Source of the DNA: Phyllostachys edulis | Taxonomy: Eukaryota; Streptophyta; Magnoliopsida; Poales; Poaceae | Assembly: GCA_036346405.1 (NCBI GenBank) | Contig: CM070562.1 | Location: forward strand, 77,891,482-77,955,481 | Reading direction: 5' to 3' | DNA length: 64,000 bases | Shown: in pieces, positions 11,578 through 22,818 of the stretch | Layout of the letters: every line of letters starts with the position of its first letter | How positions within the stretch are numbered: position 1 is the stretch's first letter | The notes under the pieces: generated by a model | What the model saw: the letters and a program-made list of their open reading frames with translations, nothing else | What the model was told of the DNA's origin: nothing | The model's database searches: none | Program-made: the position numbers and the translations under genes

Positions 11578-12813
11578 TCTTGTGTGGCGCCCCGTGTCAT
11601 TACCCCGAGGGTAATCACACTTAGGCATACAAATTATTATTCGTTTGCCCAGTAGAACACCGCTCCAACGAATAATAAGTCTTACCAAAGTTAACGCAAC
11701 AGAACAATAAGATAGAAACTGTACTTTATTACAGCTGGTAGCCACGCAAGGCTATGATCTTTAATACAATATTTAATTACAACTGCAAAACAGGACAAAC
11801 CCCCTCGCTTGCCTACCCTGCTCCACCAAATGCCTACTCGTCCCACTCGCCGAATAAGGGGTCCACCTCACCCTGGTCCTTGTAGGGAGCGCCCTCGCCT
11901 CCTGTGGCCTCCTTGGTACCTACATATCCTTTATCCCACTCGGGATAATCCCCGGTTGGATTAAGATCTAACAAAGGAAGTAATAGCAAAAATGAGTACT
12001 AGTGTACTCAGCAAGCATTTATTAGCAAGGATTCAATGTATGATTCTTCTCTTGGTTGATTATCATATTTTCTAGCTCATCTCTTTCTCTGGAAAATACT
12101 TTACCAAGATTTAATTGGCAAGTTTTAATTTTTGAAAAGACTACTTATCACTCGATGAGAACATAGACCCCTAGCGATCACTATAGACTCCAATCCAGGA
12201 GATAGACATGAATTCATGGTTTTATATAGTATTGCATAGGCTTGTACCGTTTTACCCATAGCTACTCTGAGCGCTCTTTAAGCTAGGTCTCCCGTATTTC
12301 CTTTGATGCGGTGTCAAGATCAGAGTACGGAACATTTTTCATGTTACGTTATTAAGTCTCCACCCATCTATTTTCTGTCGGTGTCCTAGGACGCTCACCC
12401 AGTCCTCCACTAAGTTCCAATAGTGTTGGTTGGGCCGATTATCCCTTCACCCAATACTCCACCTGCGCTAATATATGCGCCTTGGATCCCCCACTTCCGG
12501 AGTTGCGCTACCAGCCCTGAGTTCCTCCATCACTCAGTCATTATATTACTTACCCGATGTGGAGAGTATAGTTATGTAAAAAGGTACGGGAAAATGCTTG
12601 GCACTTAAATACGGCCCCTTATCCGAGTGAGAGTTTTGTTGGTCCTTATATATTATCTGTATGTAAAGGATCCCACCTTCCCTCTCTTTCCTGTGCAAGG
12701 GCCCCCTTTACCGTCCTAGTATTTACTCTTATAGCCCAACTGCTTCTCCCAGCTGTACTGCCCTTTTCTCATGCTTCATCTCTTTTCTCTTATCATTTTG
12801 AGAGATAGTTTTA

Positions 12814-12815
12814 AT

Positions 12816-12848
<33 letters not shown>

Positions 12849-12877
12849 AATACATACATACATACATACATACATAT
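12814..12877. repeat. (TACA)n/(CA)n microsatellite
   Basis: Alternating TACA and CA units, easily seen by eye, inside the LTR of element C. A shorter (TA)n(CA)n tract lies at 13145-13173. Confidence 0.95.
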
Positions 12878-14698
12878 AAGATACTCCAATGCGACTTAAT
12901 TGAAAAAATTCATTGTAGCCCTTTGTTTTTTGTTATATACCCTTTTATATATATAAAAGAAGTATATACACAAATTTTGCCATAAAAAGTGAAATTTAAT
13001 GAAATTTTTCATGGAACTCACTTTGAGGTATCTTGTAATCATTATTGGAGTATGCTCAAATAGATAAAGAGGTATCGTCATACGATTTAAGTGGTATATG
13101 AGATGTGGGAGTACGTACTCCCAGGAGTACCATACCATTTTTCTATATATATATATAGACACACACACACACAGAGAAAGGTAACTTTTACATTTAATAT
13201 AACTATGTTGATGGTCGAGAGAATAAGCTTGCCTTCGTATTCGTAGTAAAGCTCAATGTCAACGAATTCTGAATCAACTACTCCTGTCCGAGCCGGTTCG
13301 TCTACTGCAACAACAATACAACAGACGCGTATAACAGAAATACTTAGTTGTTTGGGTGATATTATGCTTACATTAATTCGCTTCTCCCTTTTTCAACAGA
13401 TTTTAATTTTACTAAATCTTTCGGATCCCCATTAGGTTATCACTTCCCAACGGCTATTGACCTACGACTTGTTAGCTCTAGAACCTAGGGTCGCTGAACT
13501 CGCACACACTCGCTCCTAGCTTGGGTTGGCTCGAAATAGAGAGGTTGGTTTGCACTTATCCAGGTCCCTAAATTTTTTTCGAACTTAATCTATCTTAAAT
13601 CTAGCGTACACGCTTGCAACACGAAACACTACACGCATCCGCACTACGCATTGCGCTGTACTACACTCAACACACACACACACACAACCCACTGCACACA
13701 CTCACTTAACACACACACGCACGCACTACACCCTCACTCTCTCTCGACGCCTCTTCCTCTCCCCTTCTCTCTTTGCTGCGGTGGCTCTTGTTCTCCCGTC
13801 CAGATTTGGTGCCGCCCTGGTGCCGCTGACCTCCCTATGGCTTCCCTCCACCGGCTCCCCTCCGGATCCATGCCGCTGCCTTGGACGCCTTCCTAGGTGG
13901 GTTACTGCGTCTACTTAGGCCGTCTCCTTCGTGGTTCTTCACCGCCGCTTCTGTTGCCGTCTGGTGAGTTCCCGTTCGCTCCCTTCACCATTTCCCTTCC
14001 GGATCTACGCGATTGCTACCCTCCTTGGCTACTCCGTCTGTTTCCCTCTACCTGTTACCCTTATTTATCTTTTCCCTTTATGCCGATTTGCCCTTATTTG
14101 ATTGGTGGTATTTGGTGATCTTTTTTGGTGGGTTTTTGGGGGATTTTGGTGGTGGCATGAGGGGGGAGGGGGAGGGGGGATGGCTCGGTTCTTAGGCTTC
14201 GGTGGTGGCTAGGTGGGCTTAGCAAGGTGATGGTGGTGGTGGCTTCGTTTTCTTGGGCACGGTGGTGATGGCTTCCATGGCTTTCGGTTTCTTGGGTATG
14301 ATGAAGATGGTGGTTTCGGTTTCTTGGGTATGATGGTGATGGCTTCCATGGCTTTCGGTGGGCATGGCGGGCTTTAGCCTCGGCTTTGGTGGTGATGACG
14401 GCGTGGTGGCATGGTTGGCTTCAGTCTCGGCTTCAGCTCCAAACCATAATCTAGATAATTTCCTTCTTCCTTTTTCATACTTTGAAAATTCTAGTTAGCT
14501 TTTACTTTGTTTGGTCTATCTTTACCATGCATGCTTGGGTTAGCCTAGCTAGTGTGCCGTGACAGAACTCAGGGCGGGGTTTGCGGTGGGGAGCTTATCC
14601 CCGCTCCAAGGGCGCATGATGGCTCTTGCGGGCTTGCCAGCGGTTGCGTGGTATCCATGTCGACTGAGGCATGTGCACCTTCCTTCTTGGTCACTTTG

Positions 14699-17600
14699 TG
14701 TAAGGACCTGTGATTAACACTCCCAAATCTTCTGTGTATTCTACACTAGTCCCATGATCAATAGCTAGTGTACACAGTTAAATAAAAATGATAACAATCT
14801 ATATCACATATTTATTGTATAATAATCAGAGTTTTATTACCAGAAAGGCTTACGAGCCAACAATGATGAACACAGCGGAAGATGAAGAAAAAGTAGTAGA
14901 GCCTAGCCAATCTGCCACAAGCAATCGACTGGGGTAATAGCCTAGTCATTGAGATCTTCAGTAGTTGCGAAGTCCTTTTCCTCTGATCAACATTTTATTA
15001 AGCAAGGTGAGTACAAATAAATGTACTCTGCAAGTTACACCCAATAACATATTATAATGCACGAGGGTATAACAAAGGATGACTTATAGGATTGATTTTG
15101 CATAAAGCGACGTTTTCTTTAAATACTTGTACTAAGTTCCAAAACAGTTTATTCCATAACTAAAATTCATTTTCTAAATCTCAAGTTTTATAGTCAGATA
15201 ACATTCACACAAGAGTGGTGAAAGATACCCTCCTATCACATGGCTACCCGCCCAATTTTTCATTTGGATAAATCATTTGATAAAGTCTTTTGAAAACAAA
15301 ATCAAGTCTAACTTTGCATTGGCTTTGCTTCAGCATGTCCATGACCGTGGACACGGCTATTCGAATAGTTTTACACTCTGCAAAGGTTGTACAACTTTAC
15401 CCATAAGACACGACTTCTCTAGTTTGTTTGGCATCCGTCGATACCACCGCTCACTACCTTAGGTAAGCAATCTAGAGCATGTGACAAGGCCTTTACAATG
15501 CACCATTCCACCGTAGTCCCGCCTTGCTAAGGTTTCGCTTCCTTTAGATTGAACCATCCGCCGGATTTAAGCCTCCTCTTGCGCCATGTGGGAATATATA
15601 AAAGTAGATCATAATGACATCCACGCAACCGGATGGCACAACCATGGTGAAATATTACAAATTAGTTAGCCAAGTTCTCCCCACTCTGGACATGTGGTTG
15701 TACGGTAAGGTTTGGCAAGATGCGGCTTGAAGACCGGTCCTTAATTGACTTGGGCGACTTTCCAACAAAACCCTAGGCCTCGATCATGGAAATGAATCAA
15801 TCCCGTGCATAGATATGCACCCACCAAACATCCATTTCGCCTAGGTCTAAATCAATTTTTATTTTGTTTTGTTTTTCAAAAATCATTTGCAAAAGTCTTA
15901 TGGTAAAACAATACCGTATGCTCAATTAAATCATATTTGAACATTTGGCTAAATTCTCCAAATTCAATATTTTTGGTCTAAGCATGAATAAGCATAAAGT
16001 TTTTCAACATGTTCTAGCTCATACTATTGTATCAACTAGATTTTAACTAAGGTATCAAGGAATGACTAATTTAATAGCAAAGTTTGGCTATACAAAGGAA
16101 TTGGGAATAACTATAAAGCTTAAGACAGGAATTTAAATTACTAAATATAGATAAGCATGCAGTAATAGTTTAAAACAGAATTTAAATAATTTTAAATACT
16201 GGGATTCAAACATGATCAAAGGATGTAACTTGCCTTGCTTATTTAGTTGTTGTTCTTAAATGGCGTCGGAATCTGATTCTTCAAATAATTCAGGTTTCCC
16301 TAGAGTCGTCGAAATCTATACGCGAAAACAAGCCAAATTCAAATACATTCAAATAAAAGGAAACACTTCGGACGAAAGTAAACATATCTAACGACATCTT
16401 GAAATACGAAAGTATTCTAGATGAAACTAATCTTACCTAGTGGAGTTGATGAAGAAAATTCTTTAGACGAAGTATATCCCAAGGGAGTTGATGAAGGAAA
16501 TAATACAGACGGAATATAATCAAGGAAGTTGATGAAGAAAATACTTCAGACGAAAGTAGATAAATCTAACAAGGAGAGAGAATGTCCGCAGGAATATTTC
16601 TCAATGGTTACCGATATGGGAGAGACTACTTGGTTAGGTAATACTCTCAGATCTGCTCTCGGATCACGAATGGTTTTGCCACTGGGAACGGTTGATGATG
16701 GATGATACCTAGAACCTAGGTGATGTTGTTTTTCTTAATAGGTCACCTAGTACTTACAAGCATTCTCTCCAAGCATTCTATGTATACAACCACGATGATC
16801 ATACAGTCAAAATCAATCCTCTTATAAGCTCTCATGATTATTTTAGCTATTACTTTCTATTTACCGAGGAAGTTCCATGAAAGCCTAGTGAGACCTATGG
16901 ATAAGTGCAGGGTTTGCATATGGTAGACATACGTCTCACCAACACATGGGACCTAGCTTGCTTAAGGATTTCTTTTATGATTTTATATTTATCAAGGGAA
17001 TTCCATGAGCCTTAGCTGAAAGGCTCGTGGAAGGCTCATGGAATTCCCAAGCGTTGGTTGGACCTTAGTCTTGTGAGTTAACCCGATGTATCTTTGGCTG
17101 CTAATCTTTATTTAGTGAGTAATTACCCTAATTCATCTTATTACCGTTTGTCTAATTACTTGTTTTAGACTCCATACTCACTTACTAATTAATTTTCTAA
17201 TTATTTTACTAATTAACTTCTGATGGTGGATCCAGTGAACTTACATGAACTAACATACTGTCAATGTCCTAAAATGATCCTATATTTATTTAGGATTCAT
17301 TGTCTTTAATATGTTCATGCAGTCATTTGTTTATCTTTGACACTTTTCAATTACAATCCAACCTACTGGTAATGCCCTATTTGGTTAGTTACAAACTAAT
17401 CAGTTCTATTAGCCCTGTCTTATTCTGATTAATTGATTTTAATTCACCTAACCTTGGTCACTAATTACTAATTGACACACCATTATATGCTACAATATTT
17501 GCTAACCGATTACAACTACTAGCCAACTGCAAGGTTCCCTCACTATTTAACAATGTTAAATTGTCCACTAACTTGATTTAGCTACCTGCATTCCTTTACT

Positions 17601-19708
17601 AATTATACAATTTAACAAGCTACTACTATGCTTGTTCTGACTACAGCTAGTTCAATATGGAATTGGCTAATTGAAATATTCAATAGCTATTGACTAATTG
17701 AAATATTCAGTAGCTAACTGATCTACTCACAGTAGCTGAGCATCTACTCGGATGGGGCTCTTAACCAGCTATTCCTATCTATTTTTTGGTTCTAACAAGC
17801 TCACTACTGAAGTCAATTAACTAACAATTATTGTCTAAACTAATCACAAAAAGGGAAGGTCTAATGCCAATGACAAACTATTTGACACTTAGTTATCTAA
17901 ATTAGTCACATAAAACTAACCACTAAAAATATACTGCAATTTAAATTGTCGGTTAACAGTCACCCTACCAATTAGTTTTTGCTAACCGACTAATCTGGAA
18001 AAAGCCCTACTGTCATACACACATCCATACACAGTCATATATCCATAGAGACTGAGAGATGGGGACCCACCTGTCAGCTGCTTACTACTTCAGAGGACAA
18101 TACACGGAGAGAGACTACAGGGAGGGAGGCACTCAGACAGAATCAGGGGCAAGCCTGAGGTAGCTCAACCAGGGCTCATCGCCGGCGGGAGGTTCGACGG
18201 CGGCGGCCGCACATGGGCAAAATGGAACCGCGAGGCTGCGGTGATCCCGAGGGCAGTGGCGACGTGGCCGTGGGTGGTCGGTGGCAGCCAGATGGTGGCT
18301 TGCAGCGACCGGACCTAGAGGAGAAAAGGGGCGGTGGCGCACCGGTGAGGGAGAAGGGGATTTAGGGCGAGCATGAGCATGAGGAGGGTGGTAGGAACTC
18401 ACCGGAGTGGTCAGGCGGCGGAGAGGAGGTTCGAGGAGGCTTGACGACGGAAGCCGGCGGCGGCGCATGGAGGGCGCCATGGCGGCGGCGTTGGGGAGAG
18501 GGAGAGCCCCGGTAGATGTGGGGAAAGATTAGAGGGGGTCGTGGTGGTGCTCTAGAAGGGAAGAATCGGCCGGAGGTTTACTGTGTGAGGAGTGTGATGG
18601 CGGCGGCGGCTTTTGGCTGGGAATGGGGAAGAAGCCGATTGCACAGGTTCCGGTGGTCGAATCCCCAAATTGAATAGGGGATTTTGCTCGTGGGGTTGCG
18701 GGACATGCCGTGACGCATATGGCCATGGACGAAGCTCACTGTGGTGGCAGAATTGGCGAGCGGCCGGTGCGGCGGCCGTGAGTGGCGCGGCGTGGTTGCG
18801 GCTCAACGGTTCTCCATGGCCTTCGGTGGGGAAGAGAAGGGGGAGGAGAGACCATAAGGGGGCTAGGCGGTGCTCGATGCTGGCCTTATAGGCATGGAGG
18901 GGGCGGAGTGTGCGAGGCGATGCCGGCGGCATGGGCAGGGGCGGCGTGTGCAAGCGTGGCAGCATACATGGTGTTGTGGCCTGCTGCGTGGAGGAGAAAG
19001 GCTACCTTGCGGGGCCGGCTGGCCAGTGGAAGGAAGAAAGGCAATTGGGTTTTGGATTTTAGAAGAATGGCTGAGACTTTAAGGGATTTGTTAGATATAG
19101 AAATATAGGTCTAGAAATTATGAAAATTTTAGGGGAGGGTTAGGACACAGTGTAGAATTTTGTGTAATTTTGCTAGGGTTTTCCTTGTAATATATTTTTC
19201 TCCAAAATCTTTCAAGCTCCTCTTTGCTTATACTTTATTATTTAACTTGAAGAAATTTTGTAAAGCATGTCTTAATCAATCTCCCATTTTATTAACAGTA
19301 CTTTTATACTAGTTTTGAATTCTTAATTATCATTCTCATTTCAATTTGTTTTAAGAAAATCTCATATGGCGGTTGATAAACCTTGGTCCTTACTAACTAT
19401 TTCTAATTGGTTTTCAAACAAGATTTCGGTTTTAGGTTTCACAACTCATGTATTATATAGAAGGACAATACCTAAATTTTATTTTGCTTCTCTAATTCCT
19501 GCATTTAGGTTTTTGTTTCTATGGTTTATGTATTTTGGGTTTTGATAAAATATTTCCAACTTAACATTGGTACTTAATTTTGTAAATAAATTATTTTGGC
19601 TTTAAAATAAATAGGAAAACGCTTTTAAAATTCTAGAAAATTCAGAACACTCAAAGAAAATAATTAAATTTTATTTTTAAGCCAAAATTGAAAATTTGGG
19701 GTGTTACA
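14699..19708 (-). mobile_element. Large Gypsy solo LTR (5.0 kb)
   Basis: Terminal TG...CA in minus sense: TGTAACACCCCAAATTTTC at 19708 and CACAGGTCCTTACA at 14699. It is flanked by CTTTG at 14694-14698 and 19709-19713 (exact TSD). A TATA-like TATAAGG lies at 18884-18890 (minus) beside a GC-rich block (18133-19100), the same layout as the other long Gypsy LTRs here. The sequence near 15330-15410 (CATGTCCATGACCGTGGACA, then CTCTGCAAAGGTTGTACAAC) matches the corresponding part of the LTR at 49500-53313. No internal region or coding domain is seen. 5 kb is long even for this class, so an undetected older insertion inside it is possible. Confidence 0.85.
16996..17048. repeat. Perfect 18-bp inverted repeat (hairpin)
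   Basis: GGGAATTCCATGAGCCTT at 16996-17013 is exactly complementary to AAGGCTCATGGAATTCCC at 17031-17048, with a 17-nt loop. A degraded relative of the arm (GAAGTTCCATGAAAGCCT) lies at about 16869-16886. It is inside the large solo LTR and is unexplained. Confidence 0.9.
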
Positions 19709-20766
19709 CTTTGCCCGGTCGATGGTGGTTGTATGCAGTGCGAGTGTTGTGTGAAATGACGATGCCAAGGGGGGATAGAATGGGAAGGGCTAAAATGGTG
19801 GGCTTATCGGACGGCTTGTGGCTTTCTTGTTGAATGCGCGCGGTCCACCGGCTTCTAGTTGGCCGTGGGCGTTCACTGGTTGCCGTGGTCTCCCTTGCCT
19901 TCCTCTATATCCTTGTCTTCAGCTTTCTCCCTCAGCTATCCTATGGTGGGTTGCTTTGGCTTGCTCTTTTGTTCTTGTTGTGGGATAGCGGTGTGGCTTG
20001 CTCTCGGTTGCAGCTGGTTCAGGGGGAATGCAATGGTGACCATGGTTGTGAGGGAGGGCTTTTATTTGGGCCTTGGGTTGTGCTCCCTCCCTCTCCCCTA
20101 CTGTATCTTGCCCACATTGCCCTCACTTTATCTCTTATTCTCTCTGTGGGGGTTGTTTGGTTGGATAGAGGGCATGGACCAATGGTCTAGAAGGCACTGT
20201 TCTGTGGATTTTTTGTGGTTGAGGTAAGTCGAAAAAGTAGGTGTTGGATTCTTTTAAGTGCCAAATGATGAAACCCACCCTAGTGAGAGGATGCCGACTG
20301 GCCGCGGACAGTCTGGGAACCTCGGTGAGTTCCACGTTTTCTGACGACATCTCTTATTTACTCTAACTCCATTTTATTGGTTTTGGTTTGCTCTCGGTCT
20401 TTTGGCTTTTGCTGACAATTGGAACGGAGTGGTGGCAGGTTCTTGGGTTCGCGGTGGAAGGTTCGATCTACTGGCAATACACGGGCAGAGGAAATGCAAG
20501 GGCTTCAAGCTACCATGCATGCAAGAATTTATTTGTAATTTTAAATCAATGTTGTTATTTTTATTCTATTCTAATGTAATGGATTCTTGTAATTAGCTCA
20601 GAGTTTGTATCGGTGTTGTATTTTTGAGTTAGAAGTCCAGTTGTAAACTCTTGAAAATATACTTTGGTATTAAACTGCGTTGGAATTTGATCTTATTTAG
20701 CATGTAATTTACTATTGATGATTGTTTATTGTTGTTTAGAGAAATTTAAGTTTTAGGGTTCTCACA

Positions 20767-20784
20767 ACCTCCCCCCCTCCCCAT
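20767..20784 (-). promoter_or_regulatory. Polypurine tract of element C
   Basis: In minus sense a GGGGAGGGGGGGAGGT-type purine run directly precedes the LTR start TGTGAGAACCC at 20766. Such a tract primes plus-strand DNA synthesis, and it fixes this LTR as the 3' one. Confidence 0.85.
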
Positions 20785-20806
20785 TAGGAATATTTCGTCC
20801 CCGAAA

Positions 20807-21591
20807 TCAGATTCTCACTTGAAAAGGTTGTGGGTAGGCTTTGCATAGTTCCTCCTCTTTCTCCCACGTAGCTTCACTAACAGGGTGGTTCTTCCACTGT
20901 ACCTTGCAAGAACGTATAGTCCGATTTCTTAACTGTCGGTCTTCTGTCTCTAGAATTTTCATTGGATGCTCTTCGTAGGTTAGATCATCTTGCTGTGGTA
21001 TGTCGAGATTAGTTAAGTGTCGTGAGGGCAACCTTAGGCATTTTCTGAGTTGTGAGATATGGAACACGTTGTGAATTCTTGATAACTGACTTGGTAATTC
21101 CAGTTGATACGCTAGGGTGCCTTTACGCTCTAGGATCCTAAATGGTCCGACATAACGTGGACTTAGCTTTCCTAATCCGAATCGGCACACCCTGCACATA
21201 GGTGATACCTTTAAATATACTTAGTTCCCAACTTCGAACTGTAGGTCTCTCCTATGTTGGTTCGCGTAGCTCTTTTGCCTAATTTTAGCAATCTTGAGAC
21301 GCTCTCGAATTAGATGTATTTTCTCATCATTCCTCGTACAAGTTCCGGACCCAATAATGGTCTTTCTCCTACTTCATACCAACAGATAGGTGATCTACAT
21401 TTTCTACTGTAGAGAGCTTCGTACAGAGCCATTTGAATACTGGACTGGTAGCTATTGTTGTATGCGAACTCTACCAAGGCTAAATGTTTTTCCCATGAGT
21501 CTCCAAAGTTCAGCACACAGGCTCGTAGAATGTCCTCCAATATCTGGTTTACCCTTGCAGTTTGGCCATCAATTTGTGGGTGATAGGCTGT
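20807..21591 (-). pseudogene. pol: Gypsy integrase C-terminus with chromodomain (chromovirus pol remnant)
   Basis: The minus frame 21591-21310 encodes the last part of the integrase core: TAYHPQIDGQTARVNQILED, then GDSWEKHLALVEFAYNNSYQ and CRSPICWYEVGE. The frame 21199-20807 continues with the C-terminal module (LSPRYVGPFRILER, YQLELPSQLSRIHNVFHISQ) and ends in a chromodomain-like block (VQWKNHPVSEATWEKEEEL). The order core, GPF/Y-like module, chromodomain identifies a Tekay/Del-type chromovirus. About 110 bp between the two open parts is out of frame. The catalytic D residues lie upstream and are deleted. Confidence 0.88.
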
Positions 21592-21756
21592 GTTTGTATC
21601 GGTGTTGTATTTTTGAGTTAGAAGTCTAGTTGTAAACTCTTGATAATATACTTTGGTATTAAACTGTGTTGGCATTTGATCTTTATTTAGCATGTAATTT
21701 ACTGCTGATGATTGTTTATTGTTGTTTAGATTAATTTAAGTTTTAGGATTCTCACA
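21592..21756 (-). repeat. 5' LTR fragment of element C
   Basis: About 165 bp matching the first part of the 3' LTR (20605-20766) with a handful of differences, starting at TGTGAGAATCC at 21756. It passes straight into integrase sequence through CGATACAAAC, which is also present in the LTR at the corresponding point. It is therefore the deleted stub of the 5' LTR and forms the right end of the element next to the TSD TCTTG. Confidence 0.85.
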
Positions 21757-21833
21757 TCTTGCGTAATCTCGATCATAGTGTCCCCCACTTTCATTTCATA
21801 AGATCAATATTCAAACATCGACACGACCAATGT

Positions 21834-22809
21834 CATTTGCAAAGAGATTTGGTTTTATGTTGGTAATTATGGTTTAAATTGTTAGTGAGAATGATTTATG
21901 TGATATTTTAGGTTTAATGTTGAGTCGGAGTATTACATCTTTATAACTTGAGACATTTTCTTATCTTTTGAATTTTAATATGTTGCACTCAGCATCGGTT
22001 GTTGTTGACTAGTCATAATTAGGGTGTGCCAAATTCAGATCCAGATGCTTTATTTTATTAGAATTTCTAGCAAATCTCTCTTTTAAGAACATCTAATGGT
22101 TGTTGTTGACCGGTCAGCTCTAGCACAAGTTTCTGGCTTCGGAATCGATACGAATCTTGATAATAATAATAATAATACTTTTTTTAGGAAAAAATATTAG
22201 TTTGTTCAGAAAATGGTACTTTTGGGCTCAAACTCGAGCCCGGGAGGGTCCAGTCCGAGGAACGAGCGCATCTAGTTGAAATTAGGGTCCATGAGGTTAA
22301 GGTCCAGATATTTTTTCTCTGTTTTTTTTTTACCAAATTTCTATCTTTAAACCACACATCACCAACTTTTAGTATATATATTAGTTAGCAACAATAATAG
22401 GGTTGTTTTAAAAGCTCTCACATGGATCTTTATAGTATAAGTGATTGTTAAAATTATATATGCAACGAGGCTCTCCTCTAATGTTTATATTAAAGAAGGC
22501 CAAGCTTACATGTTGAAGATCGAGCAATGTCTATAACACATAATATTTTCGCACAACAACAACAGTAGTTACAATGTTAAGTTAATAAGAGAATCATCTC
22601 TTGGTAAGGTGACGAAGTTCTGAGTGTATGACTGTATCTACCAGGTTTCAAATCTTTTACGCTCATCTTTACGCACACACGAGTATACTTAAATAGAAAT
22701 TTTATAAAGTTGTAGATTTATTCATAGCTCTGTCTTTCTAGGTAAGTACTAAGGAGCGCATTCACGTGCGTGCACGTACGTAGTAAAATGTTAATAATAA
22801 GTAATATCT
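21834..22809. other. Intergenic, nothing recognised
   Basis: AT-rich sequence with a short (AAT)n run at about 22157-22177. No terminal repeats, domains or exon-like open frames were recognised. Confidence 0.5.
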
Positions 22810-22818
22810 CCGCTTTGC

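Larger units (their letters stand above)
11583..20766 (-). repeat. 3' LTR of element C (about 4.2 kb without the insert)
   Basis: It aligns along its length with the LTR at 37244-41160: compare the blocks near 11610-11760 with 37260-37410, 12180-12380 with 37850-38050, 14540-14690 with 39930-40070, and 20220-20350 with 40650-40790. It contains CA-rich tracts at 13660-13735 and a GC-rich transcribed-looking block near 13740-14580. No protein-coding sequence is supported in it. Confidence 0.85.
11583..21756 (-). mobile_element. Chromovirus-type Gypsy element C, deleted, with nested solo LTR
   Basis: Bounded by TCTTG at 11578-11582 and again at 21757-21761, an exact 5-bp TSD. In minus sense the order is: LTR 5' fragment (21756-21592), integrase C-terminal part with chromodomain (21591-20807), polypurine tract (about 20784-20767), then the full 3' LTR from TGTGAGAACCC (20766) to GGGCGCCACA (11583). 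The LTR is interrupted at 14699-19708. Gag, protease, reverse transcriptase and most of integrase are deleted. The nested solo LTR is younger. Confidence 0.9.

Noticed and set aside
18133..19108. Open frames of up to 137 residues in a GC-rich block
   Set aside because: This is the TATA/leader part of the 5-kb solo LTR, with frames on both strands and no conserved domain.
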